From contig JANNFN010000012.1 in the NCBI GenBank assembly GCA_031379885.1, forward strand, positions 1-34,095: a stretch of 34,095 nucleotides of DNA, in the 5' to 3' direction. Of this stretch, positions 1 through 7,044 are shown piece by piece. The notes under the pieces are model-generated. The model had not been told where the DNA came from. It made no database searches and worked only from the letters and a program-made list of their open reading frames with translations. The position numbers were made by a program, and so were the translations under genes. Within the stretch, counting starts at the first letter, position 1. Every line of letters begins with the position of its first letter. The DNA comes from Methylotenera_A sp031379885 (GTDB lineage: Bacteria > Pseudomonadota > Gammaproteobacteria > Burkholderiales > Methylophilaceae).

Positions 1-37
1 TAGGCTTTTGCGCGAAAATATCACTTGAAACAAAAAC

Positions 38-43
38 TATAAT
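38..43 (+). promoter_or_regulatory. candidate -10 box upstream of sucC
   Basis: A perfect TATAAT lies 28 bases before the sucC start codon. No good -35 box is seen at 16-18 bases upstream; the nearest TTGAAA (25-30) is too close. It is either a weak or activator-dependent promoter or chance in AT-rich DNA. Confidence 0.3.
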
Positions 44-71
44 TAATTGCCATTGCAAACATCACTTTAAA

Positions 72-1247
72 ATGAATCTACACGAATATCAAGCCAAACA
101 ACTCCTACAACGCTACGGCATTACTATTCCAATTGGGGAGGTCGTACAGTCAGAAGAGGCCGCCGCTGCAGCTACCAAAGAAATTGCAGGTAAAGCGTGG
201 GTAGTAAAAGCCCAAGTGCACGCGGGCGGACGTGGCAAAGCTGGCGGTGTCAAGGTCGTAAAATCAGCAAATGAAGCGCAATCTGTTGCCAGTGCTTTGT
301 TAGGTAAACACTTAATTACTTATCAAAATGCACCTGATGGTCAGCCAGTACATCTAGTATTGGTAGAGCAGACCTTACCCATTGCGCGTGAGCTTTATTT
401 ATCGATGCTGGTAGACCGCACGCTAGAACGCATTGTCATAGTCGCTTCATCGGCTGGCGGTATGGATATTGAAGAAATTGCCGCAACGCAGCCAGAAAAA
501 ATTCTGCAAGAAGTATGCGACCCTCTAAATGGCTTGGTAGATTATCAAGCGCGTAATTTAGCATTCGCACTGGATTTACAAGGCGAGCAAATTGGTGTTT
601 TTACCAAGCTGGCCAAAGGGCTTTATAAACTCTTTAAAGAAAATGATTTGGCCTTATTAGAAATCAATCCCTTAATTGTAACTACCGATGGCAAACTGGT
701 TGCGCTGGATTGCAAAATGACAGTAGATGACAATGCACTTTATCGTCAAAAATCCTTAGCTGAACTAAGAGACTGGTCTCAAGAAGACTCCAAAGAAGCA
801 GAAGCCCATCATGCTGGATTAAATTACATTGCACTTAACGGCAATATTGGCTGCATGGTAAATGGTGCTGGGCTTGCAATGGCAACAATGGATTTAATAA
901 AGTTACATGGTGGCATGCCTGCTAACTTCCTAGATGTGGGCGGCGGTGCTACGGCGGAAACCGTGACCAAAGCCTTTAAAATTATCTTGGCTGATAGTAA
1001 TGTACGCGCTATTTTAGTGAATATTTTTGGTGGCATTATGCGTTGCGATATTATTGCCTCAGGTATTATCGCCGCGGTCAAAGAAGTCGGGATGACCATT
1101 CCTGTTGTCGTCCGTTTGGAAGGCACAAACGTTGATTTAGGTAAGCAAATGTTACGTGAAAGTGGGCTCAATATTATCTCGGCAGAAAACCTGACAGATG
1201 CCGCCAAGCAAGCCGTAAATGCAGCGTCAAGTAAGGCGGCGGTATGA
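72..1247 (+). CDS. sucC: succinyl-CoA synthetase (ADP-forming) beta subunit
   Basis: This is the beta subunit of the TCA-cycle ligase that interconverts succinyl-CoA and succinate with phosphorylation of ADP or GDP in the cytoplasm. The 391 residues match the family length of about 388. The N-terminal ATP-grasp domain carries K46 and the glycine-rich loop AQVHAGGRGKAGG (47-59). The C-terminal ligase domain has the phosphate-binding NIFGGIMRCD segment near residue 320. The ATG at 72 gives the canonical MNLHEYQAK start, although no Shine-Dalgarno sequence is obvious. It overlaps sucD by four bases (ATGA), which indicates translational coupling and a 1:1 subunit supply. Malate thiokinase (MtkA) of serine-cycle methylotrophs is homologous, but this sequence reads as an ordinary SucC. 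Confidence 0.97.
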   Translation: MNLHEYQAKQLLQRYGITIPIGEVVQSEEAAAAATKEIAGKAWVVKAQVHAGGRGKAGGVKVVKSANEAQSVASALLGKHLITYQNAPDGQPVHLVLVEQTLPIARELYLSMLVDRTLERIVIVASSAGGMDIEEIAATQPEKILQEVCDPLNGLVDYQARNLAFALDLQGEQIGVFTKLAKGLYKLFKENDLALLEINPLIVTTDGKLVALDCKMTVDDNALYRQKSLAELRDWSQEDSKEAEAHHAGLNYIALNGNIGCMVNGAGLAMATMDLIKLHGGMPANFLDVGGGATAETVTKAFKIILADSNVRAILVNIFGGIMRCDIIASGIIAAVKEVGMTIPVVVRLEGTNVDLGKQMLRESGLNIISAENLTDAAKQAVNAASSKAAV

Positions 1248-2131
1248 GCATTTTAGTGAATAAAAATACACGTGTTTTATGCCAAGGTTTTACGGGCAAG
1301 CAAGGCACGTTTCACTCTGAACAAGCGCTAGCTTACGGCACCAAAATGATGGGTGGTGTCACGCCAGGCAAAGGTGGGCAATCGCACCTCTCACTGCCAG
1401 TGTTCAACACCATGCGGGATGCTGTAAGGGAAACGCAAGCCAATGCTAGTGTCATTTATGTGCCGCCTGCCTATGCTTCAGATTCGATTTTAGAAGCGGC
1501 AGATGCAGGTATTGAATTAATCGTGTGCATTACAGAAGGCATCCCTGTATTGGACATGCTGAATATTAAAGCGGCAATTAAAGCCAATGGTGCGAAATTA
1601 ATTGGGCCTAATTGCCCTGGCATTATTACACCAGACGAATGCAAAATAGGCATCATGCCTGGTAGCATTCACCTGCGCGGCAAGGTGGGCGTAGTGTCGC
1701 GCTCTGGTACATTAACATACGAGGCAGTACACCAAACTACTGCGCTTGGTTTAGGTCAAACCACCTGTGTTGGTATTGGCGGCGACCCGATTAAAGGGTT
1801 AAACTTTATTGAATGTTTAACCATGTTTGAAGCCGACCCCGAAACAGAAGCGATTATTATGGTGGGTGAAATTGGTGGAAGCGACGAAGAAGCTGCAGCA
1901 GACTTTATTAAGCATCATGTCAGCAAGCCAGTTGCGGCTTATATTGCTGGCTTAACCGCCCCAAAAGGCAAACGTATGGGGCATGCTGGCGCGATTATCT
2001 CAGGTGGATCTGGACGCGCAGAAGATAAAATTCGCGCACTCGAAAATGCAGGCTGTGTGGTGGCCACATCGCCAGCAGGTTTAGGTGAAGCCGTATTGCA
2101 GGCCATAAAAGTAAAACTTAATGCAAAATAA
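1244..2131 (+). CDS. sucD: succinyl-CoA synthetase alpha subunit
   Basis: This is the CoA-binding, histidine-phosphorylated alpha subunit that pairs with SucC. The 295-residue length is typical. The N-terminal Rossmann CoA-binding domain contains GFTGKQGTFHSEQ (about 15-27). The CoA ligase domain has the phosphorylated histidine H247 in the motif GHAGAI. Its ATG overlaps the sucC stop codon. The stop is followed after 11 bases by the ankyrin-repeat gene, so the transcript probably continues. No sucAB genes are seen beside it, so the gene context does not show whether the complete TCA cycle runs in this organism. Confidence 0.97.
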   Translation: MSILVNKNTRVLCQGFTGKQGTFHSEQALAYGTKMMGGVTPGKGGQSHLSLPVFNTMRDAVRETQANASVIYVPPAYASDSILEAADAGIELIVCITEGIPVLDMLNIKAAIKANGAKLIGPNCPGIITPDECKIGIMPGSIHLRGKVGVVSRSGTLTYEAVHQTTALGLGQTTCVGIGGDPIKGLNFIECLTMFEADPETEAIIMVGEIGGSDEEAAADFIKHHVSKPVAAYIAGLTAPKGKRMGHAGAIISGGSGRAEDKIRALENAGCVVATSPAGLGEAVLQAIKVKLNAK

Positions 2132-2142
2132 AGGCAAATAGC

Positions 2143-3078
2143 TTGAAAAAATTGATTGTATTTTTATGTTTACTCTTAGCTAGCTCAATCAGCTTTGCTG
2201 AAGATATTCCTTACTTGCTAACCGCATCATCGAAAGGTGATTTGGTGACGGTAAAGGCCATGCTCGAAAGTGGCGTCAATGCTAATACCAAAGATGCCGA
2301 CGATATCACCGCGCTAATGTATGCGGCACGTAAAGATAAAGCCGATGTGGCAGCTGCGCTCATCAGTAAAGGGGCGGTGGTAGATGCCAAAGATAAAGGC
2401 GGCTGGACGGCTTTAATGTTTGCTGCCAGAAAAAACCACGTAGCAACAGTAAAGGTGTTGCTAGATAAAGGCGCAGATCCAAAAATTCGCGATAGTAGCG
2501 GCTGGAGCGCATTCGGAATGGCCTCTACTTCTGGCTATTCTGAGATAGTGGATTTGATGATTAAACACGGCGTAGATGCCAACGCTAAAAGTGATGACGG
2601 TAAAACAGCGTTGATGTACGCCGCAAAAAGCGGCGATGTGCCGACAATTACCTCTCTGATGGCACAAGGCGCGCAAGCTAATGCGCATGACCGTTTAGGC
2701 GCCACAGCGCTTATGTACGCGGCTCGCGAGGGCCATGCACCTGCTGTAGCCTATATATTAAGCAAGGGTGCCAATGTAGATGAACAAGATCAATCGCGCT
2801 GGACCGCACTGACTTGGGCGGTGAAAAAAACACAAGTTGAAACAGCTAAAACCTTGCTTGCAAATAATGCTGATATCGATCACGAAGACTCAGAAGGAAC
2901 GCCCTTATTGCAATTAGCTGTAGATAACAACTCGGTTGATATGGTGAAATTATTACTCGCAAACAAAGCCAATGTAAAAGCACGTGACCAATATGGCCTC
3001 ACCGCTTACGTATATGCGCTTAAAAAAGGTAATGCTGAAATCATTAAACTAATAAAAGACGCTGGCGGCAAGTACTAA
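2143..3078 (+). CDS. exported ankyrin-repeat protein
   Basis: This is a 311-residue protein with a clear Sec signal peptide: MKK, a hydrophobic run, and a likely cleavage site after SFA at residue 19. The rest consists of about nine consecutive 33-residue ankyrin repeats with the TALMYAA...G-A-V/D pattern, running nearly to the C-terminus, so the mature protein is essentially an ankyrin solenoid in the periplasm. Ankyrin repeats bind proteins, so a binding or protective role is plausible but the partner is unknown. The start is TTG at 2143, preceded by AAGG, and gives a complete signal peptide. It follows sucD by 11 bases and precedes nadE by 36 bases, which suggests cotranscription without an obvious functional link. 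Confidence 0.9.
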   Translation: MKKLIVFLCLLLASSISFAEDIPYLLTASSKGDLVTVKAMLESGVNANTKDADDITALMYAARKDKADVAAALISKGAVVDAKDKGGWTALMFAARKNHVATVKVLLDKGADPKIRDSSGWSAFGMASTSGYSEIVDLMIKHGVDANAKSDDGKTALMYAAKSGDVPTITSLMAQGAQANAHDRLGATALMYAAREGHAPAVAYILSKGANVDEQDQSRWTALTWAVKKTQVETAKTLLANNADIDHEDSEGTPLLQLAVDNNSVDMVKLLLANKANVKARDQYGLTAYVYALKKGNAEIIKLIKDAGGKY

Positions 3079-3114
3079 CTTCTTGATGAAAATTGCCACT
3101 TTACAATTTACGCT

Positions 3115-4731
3115 ATGAAAATAGCTATATGTCAAATTAACTGCATTGTTGGCGATATCAAAGGCAATGCCGCCAAAATATTAGACTACGCCAACCGCGC
3201 ACAACAAGCGGGCGCCAGTTTAATCATCACACCTGAACTCGCCCTTTGCGGTTATCCACCAGAAGATTTGCTGTTTCGAGACGATTTTAACCATGCCTGT
3301 GAGCAAGCACTGGTGCGGCTTGCAGAGCACATTTCTGGAATTTCTTTGTTAATTGGACATCCACATCAACTCAATGGAAAGCTCTACAATGCGGCTTCAT
3401 TGATTGAAAATGGCAAAATTGCCGCCACGTATCACAAACAAATCTTGCCCAATTACAGCGTGTTTGATGAAGAGCGTTATTTTGAAGCAGGCAAAGATGC
3501 TTTAGTTTTTTCTCACGCTGGTACAAAATTTGGCGTGATGATTTGTGCCGATGGCTGGGAAGCCGCACCCGCGCTTAAAGCCAAGCAAGCAGGTGCAGAA
3601 TTTTTACTCGCGCTTAATGCCTCGCCTTACCACATGGATAAACTCGAAACGCGCTACGAAGTGATCGCCGACCGCGCTAAAGAAACAGGCTTACCTGTAA
3701 TTTACGTGAATATGGTCGGCGGGCAAGACGAGTTGGTGTTTGATGGCGCGTCATTCGCGCTAGATCAATATGGCAAAGTAACACAGCAATTACCTTCTTT
3801 TGAAGAAAATCTAGCTATCGTAGAAATAGATGGTCTAGAAGCCAATAACCATGCGCCTACCAGAGCTGCTAATTCACCAAAGTTAAGCCTAGAAGCAGCC
3901 GTTTATAACGCGCTTAAATTAGGTTTGGCCGATTATGTGAATAAAAATGGCTTCCCCAGTGTGGTTTTGGGTTTATCAGGCGGCATTGATTCCGCGCTCA
4001 CGCTCGCAATCGCCGTTGATGCACTCGGCAAAGACCGTGTAAAAGTAGTGCTGATGTCATCCGAATTTACCGCCAGCATCAGCGTAGATGACGCCGTAGA
4101 AATGGCGAATTTGGTTGGTGTGAAATATAGCCAGCTACCTATTGGAGCCTTGTTCGAACTGTTCCGTGAAACTCTCGCACCAGAGTTTGGCGATTTGCCA
4201 TTCGACACTACCGAAGAAAATCTGCAAGCGCGTATTCGCGGCATGCTGCTGATGGCGCTTTCTAACAAATCTGGCAGTATTGTGCTCACCACCGGCAATA
4301 AATCAGAAATGGCGGTGGGTTACAGCACCTTGTATGGCGATATGGCAGGCGGTTTTTCACTGCTTAAAGATGTACCAAAAACACTGGTATACAAGCTGGC
4401 TGAATATCGCAATTCACTCTCTAAAATCATCCCCGAGCGCATCATCACGCGTGCACCAAGCGCAGAGTTGCGCGCCAATCAGACTGACCAAGATAGTTTG
4501 CCCACCTATGAAATTTTAGACGCCATAATGCAAGCTTACGTGGAAGACGATTTAAGCCGCGATAGAATTGTTAAACTTGGATTTACCGAAAAAGATGTGA
4601 ACCGCGTCACCAATTTAATCGACCACAATGAATATAAACGCCGCCAAGCGCCAGTTGGGGTTAGAATTACGCAAAGAGGATTTGGCAAAGATAGGCGTTA
4701 TCCGATAACATGTAAGTTAAAGTTTGATTGA
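3115..4731 (+). CDS. nadE: glutamine-dependent NAD+ synthetase
   Basis: This cytoplasmic enzyme performs the last step of NAD biosynthesis: ATP-dependent amidation of deamido-NAD+ using ammonia released from glutamine. The N-terminal nitrilase-type amidase domain (about 1-245) has the catalytic triad E41 (TPELALCGYPPEDLL), K108 (YHKQILPNY) and C144 (GVMICADGWE). The C-terminal synthetase domain (about 260-538) has the PP-loop SGGIDS at 288-293 and the TTGNKSEMAVGYSTLYGDMAGG region. The 538-residue length is right for the fused bacterial enzyme, so it needs no separate glutaminase. The glnB gene follows after 21 bases, giving a nadE-glnB pair, and both products relate to cellular glutamine. 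Confidence 0.97.
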   Translation: MKIAICQINCIVGDIKGNAAKILDYANRAQQAGASLIITPELALCGYPPEDLLFRDDFNHACEQALVRLAEHISGISLLIGHPHQLNGKLYNAASLIENGKIAATYHKQILPNYSVFDEERYFEAGKDALVFSHAGTKFGVMICADGWEAAPALKAKQAGAEFLLALNASPYHMDKLETRYEVIADRAKETGLPVIYVNMVGGQDELVFDGASFALDQYGKVTQQLPSFEENLAIVEIDGLEANNHAPTRAANSPKLSLEAAVYNALKLGLADYVNKNGFPSVVLGLSGGIDSALTLAIAVDALGKDRVKVVLMSSEFTASISVDDAVEMANLVGVKYSQLPIGALFELFRETLAPEFGDLPFDTTEENLQARIRGMLLMALSNKSGSIVLTTGNKSEMAVGYSTLYGDMAGGFSLLKDVPKTLVYKLAEYRNSLSKIIPERIITRAPSAELRANQTDQDSLPTYEILDAIMQAYVEDDLSRDRIVKLGFTEKDVNRVTNLIDHNEYKRRQAPVGVRITQRGFGKDRRYPITCKLKFD

Positions 4732-4752
4732 CTGAATTTTGGAGAGTAAGTA

Positions 4753-5091
4753 ATGAAAAAAATTGAAGCAGTAATTAAACCATTTAAGTTGGACGAAGTG
4801 CGCGAAGCGCTCTCTGAAATTGGCGCAAACGGCTTAACGGTCACCGAGGTAAAAGGCTTTGGCCGTCAAAAAGGCCACACCGAGCTTTATCGCGGTGCGG
4901 AATATGTGGTGGATTTTTTACCGAAAATTAAAATTGAGTTGGTAGTGACCGATGAAATGGTAGAACCCGCCATGGAAGCGATTATCAAATCAGCCCATAC
5001 CGGTAAAATTGGCGATGGTAAGATTTTTGTCAGCGCTGTTGAACAAGTTGTACGAATCAGGACAGGCGAAACAGGTGAGTCGGCGGTTTAA
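4753..5091 (+). CDS. glnB: nitrogen regulatory protein P-II
   Basis: This is a trimeric signalling protein that senses 2-oxoglutarate and ATP/ADP and, through uridylylation, controls glutamine synthetase adenylylation and NtrB/NtrC. The 112 residues match the family exactly. The T-loop motif KGFGRQKGHTELYRGAEY places the uridylylated tyrosine at Y51. The B-loop TGKIGDGKIFV and C-terminal RIRTGE are also present. A strong Shine-Dalgarno sequence (GGAGAG, about 4740-4745) precedes the ATG. The gene lies 21 bases after nadE and no amtB is nearby, which favours a GlnB over a GlnK assignment, although sequence alone does not settle this. No sigma-54 promoter was noticed in the short gap. Confidence 0.95.
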   Translation: MKKIEAVIKPFKLDEVREALSEIGANGLTVTEVKGFGRQKGHTELYRGAEYVVDFLPKIKIELVVTDEMVEPAMEAIIKSAHTGKIGDGKIFVSAVEQVVRIRTGETGESAV

Positions 5092-5116
5092 GAAAGACTG
5101 TTAGCAGGTGTTATAA

Positions 5117-5133
5117 AAATCATTTAATGATTT
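5117..5133. repeat. AT-rich hairpin downstream of glnB
   Basis: A 7-bp inverted repeat (AAATCAT / ATGATTT) has a 3-nt loop, 25 bases after the glnB stop, and is followed by a short T-rich stretch. It could be a weak terminator for the sucCD-ank-nadE-glnB transcript. The stem has only one G:C pair, so the role is uncertain. Confidence 0.35.
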
Positions 5134-5199
5134 GTTTTATTCAAACAAAGCAATTTATTTAAGATTTAGCAACCTGCCCTAATAAAAAATTAAGTTCTT

Positions 5200-5220
5200 T
5201 TTTAGGTTCTGTTTTAGGTT
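5200..5220 (+). repeat. direct repeat TTTTAGGTT x2
   Basis: Two copies of the 9-mer TTTTAGGTT start 12 bases apart (5200-5208 and 5212-5220), 28-48 bases before the start of the small zinc-ribbon-like gene. The position suits an operator or promoter element, but no regulator is known. Confidence 0.4.
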
Positions 5221-5247
5221 AAAAGAATATATTTATCAGGAGCTCGA

Positions 5248-5538
5248 ATGCAACAAATCTGCCCTCTATGCAAAAACTCTGCTGAATTTGAGTCCTGCGA
5301 CCACGGAAATAGAAAACACTTTAGGTGCAACACCTGCATTGAATTTCAAATATCAAGAGTTGCTGAAGAATTGTTAGCATCCTCAATCCCTCAATGGCGT
5401 TCTCGAAACTCGGAAAATGCAAAGCAATCTAATCAAGCTCAAGTTTGGGTAATAACAAAGTCCGAGGCTCCAAAGCAAGAAAGTATGGGTCATGAATTGC
5501 TTAGAGGAGAGTATGTTCTTCGCTCTGAGTTGCCGTAA
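5248..5538 (+). CDS. small protein with an N-terminal zinc-ribbon-like motif
   Basis: This is a 96-residue protein that I do not recognise as a named family. Cysteines at C5 and C8 (CPLC) and C27 and C30 (CNTC), with C17, H19 and H24 between them, look like a zinc ribbon over residues 1-32. The remainder is polar, and the last 20 residues (ELLRGEYVLRSEL) could form a short strand pair. A good Shine-Dalgarno sequence (AGGAG, 5238-5242) sits five bases before the ATG, which supports translation. It stands alone between glnB and a cluster of repeats, in more AT-rich DNA than its neighbours, so it may be an accessory gene. A nucleic-acid-binding or regulatory role is only a guess. Confidence 0.7.
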   Translation: MQQICPLCKNSAEFESCDHGNRKHFRCNTCIEFQISRVAEELLASSIPQWRSRNSENAKQSNQAQVWVITKSEAPKQESMGHELLRGEYVLRSELP

Positions 5539-5570
5539 TGTGAGTGTTTTCTATACCATCATTCAAACCA

Positions 5571-5655
5571 TGTAGGGTGGGCAACTTGCTTGCCCACGCT
5601 GAAACAATCCATGAATAACCGAGTGGGCAAATAAACCCGTTTTGCCCACCCTACA
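5571..5655. repeat. REP-like double hairpin element
   Basis: A perfect 14-bp inverted repeat bounds the element: TGTAGGGTGGGCAA at 5571-5584 and its complement at 5642-5655. Inside are two separate hairpins built from the same 8-bp stem GTGGGCAA/TTGCCCAC: 5577-5597 with a 5-nt loop and 5623-5649 with an 11-nt loop. Four copies of one stem sequence in alternating orientation is the layout of a BIME-like REP doublet. Sequences beginning TGTAGGGTGGGC are, as I recall, dispersed in many proteobacterial genomes. No RAYT transposase is in the window. Confidence 0.8.
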
Positions 5656-5665
5656 AAATATGCTA

Positions 5666-5770
5666 ATTTTCAATATAAAACGACAGTCACGCGAAAGCGA
5701 GCCGAAGACAGTACGAATTTGTACGGCGAGGCGAAACTGACAAAGTGAATGTTGGAATTATATTGAAAAT
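5666..5770 (+). repeat. MITE-like palindromic element, copy 1
   Basis: The 105-bp element has perfect 13-bp terminal inverted repeats (ATTTTCAATATAA at 5666-5678, complement at 5758-5770). The middle contains a CGC-GAAA-GCG mini-hairpin (5690-5699) and a core (5700-5731) reading GCCGAAGACAGTAC, a 6-nt loop, then GTACGGCGAGG. The core recurs in the element at 6914-7036, whose arms are different. The right end lies 3 bases before the DUF486 start codon. There is no ORF and no obvious target-site duplication. Confidence 0.7.
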
Positions 5771-5773
5771 AAT

Positions 5774-6118
5774 ATGCCTACTATCTTAAAAACCATTATC
5801 CTACTCACCATTTCAAACGTATTTATGACGTTTGCTTGGTATGCGCACCTTAAAAACTTAAGCAATAAACCGTGGATTATCGCTGCTTTAATTAGCTGGG
5901 GCATTGCTTTAATGGAGTATTTGTTTCAAGTACCTGCCAACCGCATTGGCTACACCGCTTTATCTCTCTCGCAACTCAAAATGTTGCAAGAAATTATCAC
6001 ACTGAGTGTTTTTGTGCCATTTGCTGTGTTTTACATGCACCAGCCGCTAAAACTCGATTTTTTATGGGCAGGCTTGTGTTTGCTGGGCGCGGTATATTTT
6101 ATATTTAGAACTGCTTAA
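5774..6118 (+). CDS. DUF486 family membrane protein (DMT-superfamily-like)
   Basis: This is a 114-residue integral inner-membrane protein with four predicted transmembrane helices (roughly 5-23, 33-51, 68-88 and 93-112). The signature FMTFAWYAHLK (17-27) and the FQVPANRIGY segment place it in the DUF486 family, a distant relative of drug/metabolite transporters whose substrate is unknown. The length is normal for the family. The ATG at 5774 is only three bases after the end of a palindromic repeat element, so its leader and ribosome-binding site must derive from that element; no strong Shine-Dalgarno is visible. It is convergent with kdsB, with a hairpin-forming repeat between them. Confidence 0.88.
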   Translation: MPTILKTIILLTISNVFMTFAWYAHLKNLSNKPWIIAALISWGIALMEYLFQVPANRIGYTALSLSQLKMLQEIITLSVFVPFAVFYMHQPLKLDFLWAGLCLLGAVYFIFRTA

Positions 6119-6132
6119 CGGGGCAAAAAGTA

Positions 6133-6171
6133 ATGCCCTATAACCCGCATGGATATTGGCCTGCAGGGCAT
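6133..6171. repeat. hairpin-forming dispersed repeat between convergent genes (copy A)
   Basis: ATGCCCT (6133-6139) and AGGGCAT (6165-6171) form a 7-bp stem around a 25-nt loop between the convergent DUF486 and kdsB genes. The right part, 6144-6171 (CCCGCATGGATATTGG, 4 nt, CAGGGCAT), is matched at 24 of 28 positions by 11523-11550 inside comEC. It may serve as a bidirectional terminator, but it mainly looks like a dispersed repeat. Confidence 0.65.
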
Positions 6172-6180
6172 GTCAAAAGC

Positions 6181-6915
6181 TCACTTAAAAACACTTCTAA
6201 CGTAATCTAAATCTTCTTGAGTATCTACGCCACTTGCAGGTGCATTTTGTGTAATCGTCACACCAATTTTATAGCCGTGATGCAGCACGCGCAATTGCTC
6301 TAAACTTTCAATTTTTTCTAATTCTGTCACACTTAATTGCGCATATTTTTTAAGAAAGCCGACGCGATAAGCATAAATACCAATGTGGCGATGAGCTTGG
6401 ATATTGGCTTTGTGGGCATCGTCGCGCGGGTATGGAATTGGCGCGCGGCTAAAATACAGCGCGTTGCCGTTGGCATCCATCACGATTTTCACAATATTCG
6501 GGTTAATCATACTGGCTTCATCGTGAATGGCGTGGCAGGCGGTGGCCATCACGGCATCCTTGCTATTGGCCAAGTGTAGCGCGACTTCTGCGATTAATTT
6601 TGGGTCGATTAATGGCTCATCACCTTGCACGTTCACCACAATTTCATCGTCTGCCCAATTGAGCTTTTGCGCCACTTCGGCGATCCTATCGGTGCCAGAA
6701 GCGTGATTAATATTAGTCATCACGGCTTTAATATTGTGCTCTGCCGCGGCTTGCATGATTTTTTCGAAGTCGGTCGCAATCACAATTTCACTTGCACCGC
6801 TTTTTGCTGCCTGCTCTGCAACCCTTACTACCATTGGCTTTCCAGCAATATCAAGCAAGGGCTTGCCTTGCAGGCGAGTGCTGGCATAACGTGCAGGAAT
6901 AACAACTTTAAACAT
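6181..6915 (-). CDS. kdsB: 3-deoxy-manno-octulosonate cytidylyltransferase (CMP-Kdo synthetase)
   Basis: This cytoplasmic enzyme activates Kdo with CTP to form CMP-Kdo, the donor for the LPS inner core. The 244 residues match the family. Motifs include the nucleotide-binding N-terminus IPARYASTRLQGKPL (6-20), HASGTDR (71-77), NVQGDEPLI (95-103) with metal-binding D99, and HRHIGIYAYR. It is the last gene of the reverse lolC-to-kdsB cluster and acts in the same pathway space as lpxK and msbA. A palindromic element lies directly upstream: its arm covers the first two bases of the start codon and the GAGAG that could serve as Shine-Dalgarno, so RNA folding could affect initiation. Confidence 0.97.
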   Translation of the reverse strand: MFKVVIPARYASTRLQGKPLLDIAGKPMVVRVAEQAAKSGASEIVIATDFEKIMQAAAEHNIKAVMTNINHASGTDRIAEVAQKLNWADDEIVVNVQGDEPLIDPKLIAEVALHLANSKDAVMATACHAIHDEASMINPNIVKIVMDANGNALYFSRAPIPYPRDDAHKANIQAHRHIGIYAYRVGFLKKYAQLSVTELEKIESLEQLRVLHHGYKIGVTITQNAPASGVDTQEDLDYVRSVFK

Positions 6916-7036
6916 AATTCATCTCTCGTGCGCATTGCGGTGTTGCGCGGTGCTCGCAACCTCGTCGTAATACAACATACTGTCTCGGCTTCTGCGCTCC
7001 GTGCGCCTTGCTCTGCGACACGAGATTTTGAATTAT
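6914..7036 (-). repeat. MITE-like palindromic element, copy 2 (cloverleaf-like)
   Basis: Arms at 6914-6934 and 7014-7036 pair over 19 bp (8+7+4) with a small internal loop and a one-base bulge. Between them are three hairpins: GTTGCG/CGCAAC (6942-6960), the core with short GTA/TAC ends (6960-6990), and GCGC/GCGC (6994-7006). Read on the minus strand, the core GCCGAGACAGTA...TACGACGAGG matches copy 1. The element fills the gap between trm112 and kdsB and reaches into the kdsB start codon. There is no ORF and no clear target-site duplication. Confidence 0.7.
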
Positions 7037-7044
7037 CTGCCGCA

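Noticed and set aside
824..1207. 127-residue reverse reading frame over sucC
   Set aside because: It is a mirror of codon usage in the conserved C-terminal ligase domain.
3933..4298. 121-residue reverse reading frame over nadE
   Set aside because: It is antisense to the conserved synthetase domain with no independent start signal or recognisable motif.
6394..6416. Possible third copy of the 28-bp repeat in kdsB (TGGATATTGGC...GGGCAT)
   Set aside because: Only the central 11-mer and the last 6 bases match, and the protein there (AHKANIQAHRHIG) is normal for KdsB, so this is probably coincidence.
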